This document shows, one piece after another, positions 58,319-64,000 of a stretch of 64,000 bases of DNA. The translations under genes and the position numbers were made by a program. Numbering within the stretch: the first letter of the stretch is position 1; every line of letters starts with the position of its first letter. The notes beneath the pieces were generated by a model. The model was given only the letters and a program-made list of their open reading frames with translations, did not search any database and was not told the DNA's origin. Origin of the DNA: Acidobacteriota bacterium (GTDB taxonomy: Bacteria > Acidobacteriota > Thermoanaerobaculia > UBA5066); contig JAKOVQ010000009.1 in NCBI GenBank assembly GCA_029781975.1, forward strand, positions 62,001-126,000, written 5' to 3'.

Positions 58319-59536
58319 GTGCGCCTCTTCCACAAGACGAACATCGACTTCCTCGGCGCCAAGAAGGCGTTCATCGCCACGTCGATCGCCCTCATCCTGA
58401 TCGGCACCGCGGCCCTCGTCTACCGCCGCGGACCCAACTGGGGAGTCGACTTCACGGGCGGCGCCCAGATCGTCTTCGCCTTCTCCTCCAGGCCGGACGA
58501 GAACCAGGTCCGCGGCATCGTCGAGAAGGCGAAGGTCCCGGTCCAGTCCGTCCAGCGCTACGACCGCCCCGAGAAGAACCAGGTCCTCCTCCGCGTCCCC
58601 CTCCAGGCCAAGGAGGGGCGCGACGTCGCGGGGGAGGCGACGCGGGCGCTGACGGCCGCGCTCTTCCCGAAGGGCCTCGAGCCCGGGACCTTCGACCTCA
58701 ACCTCCAGGGGGCCGGCCCGCTCGAGGCCAAGCTCGAGCAGGACGACCCCGAGAAGCTCGCGGAGCGGCCGAACGCGGACCCGAAGGCAGAGTACAAGCG
58801 GATCGCCGCCGCGATCATCGGCCAGCGCTCCTCCAGGGCGCTCTTCGCTTCGATCGATCAGGCGGCGGCCACGCCGGGGGTCTCGCCTGCCGTGGCGCAG
58901 TGGCTGAAGGAGAAGACCGTCGTCGGGCCGTTCACGCTGATCTCGGCCGACAACGTCGGCCCGCAGGTCGGGCACGACCTCCGGCGGAAGGGCGCGTGGG
59001 CCGTCATCCTCTCGTGGGCGGCGATGCTCGCGTACATCGCTCTGCGGTTCCGCTCTCCCTCCTTCGGGACGGCTGCGGTCGTGGCCCTGATCCACGACAC
59101 CTGGATCACGCTGGGCCTCTGCGCCATCTTCCAGGTCGAGATCTCCCTCACGGTCGTGGCGGCGTTCCTGACGCTGATCGGCTATTCGGTCAACGACACG
59201 GTGGTCGTCTACGACCGGATCCGGGAGAACCGCGAGAAGTCGCGGAAGGAGCCGCTCGCCCAGCTGGTGAACCGCTCCATCAACGAGACGCTCTCGCGGA
59301 CGGTCATCACCTCCGGCCTCACCTTCCTCGTCGTCCTCGCCCTCTTCTTCCTCGGGGGGGAGGTCCTCCGCGGGTTCTCCTTCGTCCTCCTCTTCGGGAT
59401 CATCGTCGGCACCTACTCCTCGATCTTCATCGCGGCCCCGCTCGTCATCATCTGGGAGGAGTGGAAGGCGCGGCGGGCCGCGGCCAAGCCGGCCCCCGCG
59501 GCCGTGGCCGCCGGGAAGGCGTCGAGAGGCCGCTGA
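58319..59536 (+). CDS. secF: Protein translocase subunit SecF
   Basis: 405 residues, six membrane helices. Signature regions: 'GVDFTGGAQIVFAF' after helix 1 and 'LIGYSVNDTVVVYDRIREN' in the conserved C-terminal half, followed by 'SINETLSRTVITS'. A long insert of about 100 residues sits in the first periplasmic loop (KEGRDVAGEATR ... NADPKAEYKR), longer than in E. coli. It acts with SecD and YajC. GTG start with an AAGGAG-type site. Followed by a bidirectional hairpin terminator. Confidence 0.96.
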   Translation: MRLFHKTNIDFLGAKKAFIATSIALILIGTAALVYRRGPNWGVDFTGGAQIVFAFSSRPDENQVRGIVEKAKVPVQSVQRYDRPEKNQVLLRVPLQAKEGRDVAGEATRALTAALFPKGLEPGTFDLNLQGAGPLEAKLEQDDPEKLAERPNADPKAEYKRIAAAIIGQRSSRALFASIDQAAATPGVSPAVAQWLKEKTVVGPFTLISADNVGPQVGHDLRRKGAWAVILSWAAMLAYIALRFRSPSFGTAAVVALIHDTWITLGLCAIFQVEISLTVVAAFLTLIGYSVNDTVVVYDRIRENREKSRKEPLAQLVNRSINETLSRTVITSGLTFLVVLALFFLGGEVLRGFSFVLLFGIIVGTYSSIFIAAPLVIIWEEWKARRAAAKPAPAAVAAGKASRGR

Positions 59537-59576
59537 TTCCCGGGGGGTTCCCCCCCTCCGTTCCCGCTCCCCGATC

Positions 59577-59609
59577 GAGCCCCGGTCCGGCCCGCGCCGA
59601 CCGGGGCTC
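59577..59609. terminator. Perfect 11-bp hairpin between secF and the DedA gene
   Basis: GAGCCCCGGTC (59577-59587) pairs with GACCGGGGCTC (59599-59609) around an 11-base loop, between convergent genes. A short T/C-rich stretch follows on the plus strand. Confidence 0.75.
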
Positions 59610-59627
59610 TCGTCCTTCCGGACCGCG

Positions 59628-60317
59628 TCAGCCGGCCTGGCGGGCCTTCCCTCCGGCCTGCTCGTCGCGGCCGCTGCCGGCGTCCGCCGGGCTGCGGCCC
59701 CTGCGCCGAGCCTTCCACGCCTCCCAGGCGATCGGCAGGACCGACACGACGATGATGCCGAGGACGACCCACTCGATGTGCTTCTTCAGGCCGGGGAAGC
59801 TCTGCCCCAGGAGGAACCCGCCGCCGACCATCGCCCAGACCCAGGCGAGGCCCCCCGCGACGTTGTAGAAGACGAACTTCCGGTAGTCCATCTCGGCGGC
59901 CCCGGCGACGGTGGGCGCGAAGGTCCGGATGATCGGGACGAACCGGGCGAGGAAGATCGTCTTCCCTCCGTACCTCTCGTAGAACTCGTGGGCGGCGATC
60001 AGGTGCTTCCTCTTGAAGAAGCGCGAGTCCTCGCGCTTGTAGAGAGCGTGGCCGGCCTTGCGGCCGATCAGGTACCCGACCTGGTCGCCGAGGACCGCCG
60101 CGATCGACAGGGAGACCAGGAGCACCCAGACGTCGAGGACGCCCACGGACGCGAGGAACCCCGCGGTGAACAGGAGGGAGTCTCCCGGGAGGAAGAAGCC
60201 GACGAGGAGGCCGGTCTCCGAGAAGACGATGGCGATGAGCCCGGGGTAGCCCGCGAGGCGGACGAGGACCTCGAGGTCGCGGTACCGGGCGAAGAGCTCT
60301 TTGAGGCTTTCGATCAC
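59628..60317 (-). CDS. DedA-family membrane protein
   Basis: 229 residues. The DedA pattern is clear: 'ETGLLVGFFLPGDSLLFTAGFLA' (E-x-x-x-x-x-x-P-G-D), 'GDQVGYLIGRKAG' and 'FYERYGGKTIFLARFVPIIRTFAPTVAGAAEMDYRKF' (the F/Y-x-x-x-x-G-x-x-x-x-x-x-R-x-x-P-x-x-R block). DedA proteins are undecaprenyl-phosphate or phospholipid flippase-type proteins needed for envelope integrity. GTG 60317 is chosen: a TATGCT box (60325-60330) covers the ATG at 60329, so a leaderless GTG start is more likely. The C-terminal 25 residues are polar. Confidence 0.9.
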   Translation of the reverse strand: MIESLKELFARYRDLEVLVRLAGYPGLIAIVFSETGLLVGFFLPGDSLLFTAGFLASVGVLDVWVLLVSLSIAAVLGDQVGYLIGRKAGHALYKREDSRFFKRKHLIAAHEFYERYGGKTIFLARFVPIIRTFAPTVAGAAEMDYRKFVFYNVAGGLAWVWAMVGGGFLLGQSFPGLKKHIEWVVLGIIVVSVLPIAWEAWKARRRGRSPADAGSGRDEQAGGKARQAG

Positions 60318-60324
60318 GGCGCGG

Positions 60325-60330
60325 AGCATA
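60325..60330 (-). promoter_or_regulatory. -10 box, leaderless start of the DedA gene
   Basis: TATGCT on the minus strand, 7 bases before GTG 60317. It overlaps the upstream ATG, which therefore cannot lie in the transcript. Confidence 0.45.
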
Positions 60331-60370
60331 GCGTCTGGAGACCCCGGGCGCCGCCGGAGGCGTCCGCCTC

Positions 60371-60376
60371 CATAAT
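60371..60376 (+). promoter_or_regulatory. -10 box, leaderless start of rel
   Basis: CATAAT, 7 bases before GTG 60384. Confidence 0.5.
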
Positions 60377-60383
60377 CGGGACC

Positions 60384-62567
60384 GTGCTGAGGTTCGAGGA
60401 CATCCTCGACGCGGTGGAGCGCTATCATCCGAAGGCCGACGAGGACCTTCTCCGCAGGGCGTACATCTACTCGGCGCACGCCCACCGCGACCAGCTCCGG
60501 TCGTCCGGCGAGCCGTACCTCGTCCACCCCATCGGCGTCGCCATGATCCTCGCCGAGCTGAAGCTCGACGAGGTGTCGATCGCGACCGGCCTCCTCCACG
60601 ACGTCCTCGAGGACACCCACACGACGAAGGAGGAGCTGGCGGCGCTCTTCGGCGGCGAGGTCGCCGAGCTCGTCGACGGGGTCACCAAGATCGGGAAGTA
60701 CGCCTACACCTCCCGCGAGGCGCAGCAGGCGGAGACCTTCCGGAAGATGCTCCTGGCGATGACGTCCGACGTCCGCGTCATCCTGGTGAAGCTGGCGGAC
60801 CGCCTCCACAACATGCGGACCCTCGAGCACCTCCGCGAGGACAAGCGGCGGACGATCGCGGCGGAGACCCTCGAGATCTACGCCCCCCTCGCGAACCGGC
60901 TCGGGATGGGCCGGATGAAGGGGGACCTCGAGGACCTCTCGTTCAAGTACCTCTACCCGGAGGAGTACGCCTCGCTGACGGCGGCGGTGGACGAGCGGAT
61001 GCGGGCGTCCGCGGCCGCGGTCGAGCGCCTGCGGCAGGAGCTCCTCGCCAAGGCGGCCGAGGCGGGGATCGACGCAGAGGTCTCGGGTCGGGTCAAGAGG
61101 TACTGGTCGATCCGCCAGAAGCTGATCCGCCAGTCGATCCCGCTCGACCAGCTCTACGACGTCCTCGCCTTCCGCGTCCTGGTCGACTCGGTCCGGGACT
61201 GCTACACGGTCCTCGGCGTCGTCCACCAGGCCTGGCGCCCGGTCCCGGGCCGGTTCAAGGACTACCTGGCGATGCCGAAGCAGAACTTCTACCAGTCGCT
61301 CCACACGACGGTGGTGCCGGAAGGGGCGCCCCCGTTCGAGGTCCAGATCCGGACGCGGGAGATGGACATCGTCGCCGAGCAGGGGATCGCGGCCCACTGG
61401 AAGTACAAGGAGGGACGCCTCGACCCGAAGGTCGACGAGGCACGGATCGCGGCGCTGCGCCAGATCCTGGAGACGACGAAGGACGTCGCGAACCCGCGCG
61501 AGTTCCTCTCGTCCCTGAAGATGGACCTCTTCCCGGAGGACGTCTACACCTTCTCCCCGAAGGGGAAGGTCCTCTCCTTCCCGAGGGGGGCGACGCCCGT
61601 CGACTTCGCCTACCGGATCCACACGGACGTCGGCCATCACTGCGTCGGGGCCCGACTGAACGGCCGGCTCGTGCCGCTCAAGACCCCGCTGAAGAACGGC
61701 GACATCGTCGAGGTCCTGACGGCTCCGAACGCCCAGCCCTCGAGGGACTGGCTCTCGTTCGTGGCGACCTCGAGGGCCCGGAACAAGATCCGCGCGTTCC
61801 TCAACACGAAGGAGAAGGAGAAGTCGACCGAGATCGGGCGGAGGCTCCTCGAGCGCGAGCTGAAGAAGGCCCGGAAGAGCCTCGGGAAGCTGATCGAGGC
61901 CAGGGCCTTCGACCCTCTGCTGCCCGAGCTCGGGGTGGCCCGGATGGAGGACCTGTTCGCCGAGGTCGGCTACGGGAAGGTCGCCCCGCGGCTGGTCGTG
62001 GCCCGGCTCTTCCCGGCGGCCGAGCCCCCGGGGCCGGAGAGGTCCCCGGGGCGCGCGGACGCGATCCGGAAGGCCGTGAGGAAGATCCTGCCGATCGGAA
62101 GCCCGGGCATCCGGGTCCGGGGGGAGCACGACCTCCTCGCCACCCTGGCGACCTGCTGCCGGCCCGTTCCCGGCGAGGAGATCGTCGGCTACGTCACGAG
62201 GGGCCGGGGCGTCTCGGTGCACGCCACGGCGTGCCCGAACGTGAGGAACCTCCTCTTCGACCCGAGCCGGGAGATCGAGGTCGAGTGGCAGTCGTCGCGC
62301 GACGCCTCGTTCACCGTCGACCTCGAGGTGGACGCGGAGGACCGGCCCGGGATCCTGGCGAAGGTCACCCAGGTGCTCTCGGCGGCGAACTCGAACATCG
62401 AGGCGCTGGAGGTCCGGACCCGGCGGGGCGACGCCGCCCTGATCACCGGAAGCGTCACCGTCCCGGACCGCAAGCACCTGGACAAGCTCCTGGCGGCGAT
62501 CCGCGGGGTCGCCGGAGTGACCGGCGTGCGGCGGAAATTCAACGTCTCGAGACTGTCGGGGGAGTAG
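60384..62567 (+). CDS. rel: Bifunctional (p)ppGpp synthetase/hydrolase
   Basis: 727 residues in the full RelA/SpoT order. HD hydrolase near 40-190 (HDVLEDT about 70-76, 'LADRLHNMRTL'); synthetase near 230-350 with 'PGRFKDYLAMPKQNFYQSLHTTV', where the R-F-K-D sequence (290-293) marks the bifunctional rather than the hydrolase-dead RelA type; TGS near 385-445 ('YTFSPKGKVLSFPRGATPVDFAY'); a Cys-rich helical/RIS part ('CCRPVPG'); and a C-terminal ACT domain. It makes and breaks (p)ppGpp in the stringent response on ribosomes. Start GTG 60384, divergent from the DedA gene across 66 bases. Confidence 0.95.
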   Translation: MLRFEDILDAVERYHPKADEDLLRRAYIYSAHAHRDQLRSSGEPYLVHPIGVAMILAELKLDEVSIATGLLHDVLEDTHTTKEELAALFGGEVAELVDGVTKIGKYAYTSREAQQAETFRKMLLAMTSDVRVILVKLADRLHNMRTLEHLREDKRRTIAAETLEIYAPLANRLGMGRMKGDLEDLSFKYLYPEEYASLTAAVDERMRASAAAVERLRQELLAKAAEAGIDAEVSGRVKRYWSIRQKLIRQSIPLDQLYDVLAFRVLVDSVRDCYTVLGVVHQAWRPVPGRFKDYLAMPKQNFYQSLHTTVVPEGAPPFEVQIRTREMDIVAEQGIAAHWKYKEGRLDPKVDEARIAALRQILETTKDVANPREFLSSLKMDLFPEDVYTFSPKGKVLSFPRGATPVDFAYRIHTDVGHHCVGARLNGRLVPLKTPLKNGDIVEVLTAPNAQPSRDWLSFVATSRARNKIRAFLNTKEKEKSTEIGRRLLERELKKARKSLGKLIEARAFDPLLPELGVARMEDLFAEVGYGKVAPRLVVARLFPAAEPPGPERSPGRADAIRKAVRKILPIGSPGIRVRGEHDLLATLATCCRPVPGEEIVGYVTRGRGVSVHATACPNVRNLLFDPSREIEVEWQSSRDASFTVDLEVDAEDRPGILAKVTQVLSAANSNIEALEVRTRRGDAALITGSVTVPDRKHLDKLLAAIRGVAGVTGVRRKFNVSRLSGE

Positions 62568-62633
62568 CGGGGGAGGGCCGTCCGGGCCACGTCCGGCGGG
62601 CGCCGGGCGAGGACGGGCGAGGGCGGGGTCGCC

Positions 62634-62665
62634 CCGGAGAAGCGGCCGGCGGGCCGCTTCTCCGG
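62634..62665. terminator. Perfect 14-bp hairpin between rel and rpmB
   Basis: CCGGAGAAGCGGCC and its exact complement around a GGCG loop, between the convergent stops of rel and rpmB. No T-tract. Confidence 0.75.
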
Positions 62666-62678
62666 CGACCGCCCGGGA

Positions 62679-62873
62679 TCAGCGGACGACCTTGGAGACC
62701 TTCCCGGAACGGAGGCAGCGCGTGCAGACGGTGATGCGCCGCGATCCGCCGGGGACGGCGGTGCGGACCCGCCTCAGGTTCGGGCGGAACTGCCTGTTCG
62801 AGACGTTGTGGGCGTGGCTGACCCGGCGGCCGGCGACCGGGACCTTTCCGCAGGATTCGCAAGTCTGGGGCAT
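62679..62873 (-). CDS. rpmB: Ribosomal protein bL28, zinc-binding form
   Basis: 64 residues. The sequence 'CESCGKVPVAGRRVSHAHNVSNRQFRPNLRRVR' then 'CTRCLRSGKVSKVVR' is bL28 with two CxxC pairs, the zinc-containing (C+) form. Usual partner rpmG is not adjacent. ATG 62873 with an AGAGGA site; the frame extends further but the preceding residues are not L28-like. It sits alone between rel and pilM. Confidence 0.95.
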   Translation of the reverse strand: MPQTCESCGKVPVAGRRVSHAHNVSNRQFRPNLRRVRTAVPGGSRRITVCTRCLRSGKVSKVVR

Positions 62874-63163
62874 CGGAAGGATTCCTCTCGATCTCGACGT
62901 GATCTCGACCCGATCCCGACGTTCGCTCGGGACGAAAAAGGGGGACCCCCGCGCCGCCGCATGCGGAGAGAGGGGTCTCCCGAACTGCGACTTATACCGC
63001 TTCGTCCGCTTCCGCGCAAGGGGCGTTCGGGCCAAGGTCTTTCCTTGACAGGGACGGGGGAGTCCGCGCAACAATAGCTGGCACAAAGGCTTTTGCTGGG
63101 ACTCCTCTGAAGAGAAAAGAGCGCCGCGTCGGTTCCGGAGCGTAAAGGGAGGGAGACCGCACC
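62874..63163. other. 290-base intergenic region upstream of rpmB and pilM
   Basis: No gene is evident. It must hold the rpmB promoter on the minus strand (an AT-richer patch, CTTATACC, lies near 62990-62998 on the plus strand) and the pilM promoter on the plus strand. Around 63075-63120 the sequence is lower in GC (GGCACAAAGGCTTTTGCTGG with inverted AAAG/CTTT arms), which may be a small leader hairpin. Confidence 0.4.
63045..63075 (+). promoter_or_regulatory. Probable promoter of the pil operon
   Basis: A consensus TTGACA (63045-63050) is followed by AACAAT (63070-63075) at a long spacing of 19. The leader to pilM would be about 80 bases. Confidence 0.4.
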
Positions 63164-64000
63164 GTGCTATTCCGCAAGCCCAAGAACCTCGTCGGGCTCG
63201 ACATCGGCTCCTCGGCCGTCAAGCTCGTGGAGCTCAAGGAGGCGAAGGAAGGCAAGTACCAGCTCGTCAAGGCCGGGCTGGAGAGCCTCTCGCCGGAAGC
63301 GATCGTCGACGGCGCCATCATGGATTCGTCCCTCGTCGTCGAGACGATCTCCCGCCTCCTCGCGTCGACCAGCGTCAAGAACCCGAACGTCGCCGTCTCG
63401 GTCTCGGGCCACTCGGTCATCGTCAAGAAGATCCAGCTTCCGGCGATGCCCGAGGAGGAGCTCTCGGAGTCGATCCGCTGGGAGGCCGAGCAGTACGTCC
63501 CGTTCGACATCAACGACGTCTACCTCGATTACGTCGTCCTGGAGCCCGGTGCGGCCGGGGAGACGATGGGCGTCCTGCTCGTCGCCGCCAAGAAGGAGAA
63601 GGTCGACGACTACAAGAACGTCGTGACCCAGGCCGGGCGGGTCCCGTCCCTCGTCGACGTCGACGTCTTCGCCCTCCAGAACTGCTACGAGGCGAACTAT
63701 GGGCTCGACCCGACGCGGGTCGTCGCGCTCGTCAACATCGGCGCCTCGGTCATGAACGTCAACATCGTCGCCAACGGCCAGACGGTGTTCTGGCGGGACA
63801 TCACCTTCGGGGGGAACCAGTTCACCGACGCTTTGCAGAAGGCCTTCTCGCTCAACTTCGAGCAGGCGGAGGCGCTCAAGCGAGGCGAGCCCGTCGGGGG
63901 GCAGACCGCCCAATCGATCCAGCCCGTCCTCGGGGGGGTCTCCGAGGACGTGGCGGGCGAGCTCCAGAAGACGATCGACTTCTTCCAGGCCACCTCGGGC
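63164..64000 (+). CDS. pilM: Type IV pilus assembly protein PilM (N-terminal 279 residues, cut by window edge)
   Basis: The open frame runs from GTG 63164 to the end without a stop. The start LFRKPKNLVGLDIGSSAVKLVEL is the PilM/FtsA-like actin-fold phosphate-1 loop, with further blocks 'SVSGHSVIVKKIQLPAMPEEELSESIRWEAEQYVPF', the hallmark PilM segment, and 'VALVNIGASVMNVNIVANGQTVFWRDITFGG'. PilM binds the PilN N-terminus and links the inner-membrane platform to the motor. pilN, pilO, pilP and pilQ are expected just past the edge. A GGGAGGGAG site precedes the GTG. Confidence 0.93.
   Translation, partial: MLFRKPKNLVGLDIGSSAVKLVELKEAKEGKYQLVKAGLESLSPEAIVDGAIMDSSLVVETISRLLASTSVKNPNVAVSVSGHSVIVKKIQLPAMPEEELSESIRWEAEQYVPFDINDVYLDYVVLEPGAAGETMGVLLVAAKKEKVDDYKNVVTQAGRVPSLVDVDVFALQNCYEANYGLDPTRVVALVNIGASVMNVNIVANGQTVFWRDITFGGNQFTDALQKAFSLNFEQAEALKRGEPVGGQTAQSIQPVLGGVSEDVAGELQKTIDFFQATSG

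Overview
This is a very GC-rich (roughly 70 percent or more by eye) bacterial chromosome segment with dense coding on both strands. I see no rRNA, tRNA, CRISPR array, transposase, integrase or phage gene. The gene mix fits a free-living member of the Acidobacteriota or a neighbouring phylum: a Tricorn-type protease, an M64 peptidase, DUF4412, a WS/DGAT acyltransferase, a FYDLN zinc-ribbon protein, sensor proteins with FHA and FG-GAP/TPR domains, and a pilM gene at the right edge. That placement is inference from gene content, not from a marker-gene tree.

Layout. 1-7640: start of a secreted protein gene (minus strand, cut by the edge), an EamA exporter, an SRPBCC protein, a lipoprotein, a divergent class III cyclase, a methyltransferase, a small secreted CPY-motif protein, a large gluzincin/beta-propeller/beta-barrel protein and a DUF4412 protein. 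7657-17698: WS/DGAT, a macro-domain hydrolase, two membrane proteins, a three-gene operon (DUF3592 protein, arrestin-like protein, P-loop ATPase), a DUF2062 protein, a CFA-synthase-like methyltransferase, RNase Z, a membrane protein and a small RelA/SpoT-type HD hydrolase. 17809-29967: Tricorn-like protease, M64 peptidase, ThpR, acyl-CoA dehydrogenase, FHA-GAF-cyclase, phosphofructokinase, a Cys/Met-metabolism PLP enzyme and RsmH. 30059-39327: membrane Ser/Thr kinase, PafA-like phosphatase, SPASM radical SAM protein, secreted protein, HpnR-like B12 radical SAM protein and LpxL-like acyltransferase. 39387-43455: tandem palindromic repeat, PAS-LuxR regulator, pterin dehydratase, MnmA, a short COG4277-like radical SAM protein and an AlkD-like protein. 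43469-50746: ECF sigma/anti-sigma pair, thioredoxin-like protein, DUF3467 protein, TPR protein, CysE, Cache-type histidine kinase, FolK and FYDLN protein. 50893-59536: tgt, yajC, an SbcD/YhaO-like and SbcC/YhaN-like pair, secD and secF. 59628-64000: DedA protein, bifunctional Rel, zinc-type L28 and pilM.

How genes may work together. Two HD hydrolases (full-length Rel and a small alarmone-hydrolase type) point to (p)ppGpp control; two class III cyclase-domain proteins point to cyclic-nucleotide signalling. The Sec auxiliary genes are split by a DNA-repair nuclease pair inside one operon. Several secreted proteases, beta-propellers and a thioredoxin-like protein suggest heavy envelope protein turnover.

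A recurring trait is the expression signal. Many genes have a TAnnnT-type -10 box that ends only 6 to 10 bases before an ATG or GTG, which predicts leaderless mRNAs. Other genes carry a Shine-Dalgarno sequence or start with a GTG (once apparently a CTG) embedded in the upstream stop codon (GTGA or CTGA). I used these signals to move many starts inward from the longest open frames. Almost every extra long open frame here is a shadow caused by the GC-rich codon bias and is left out.
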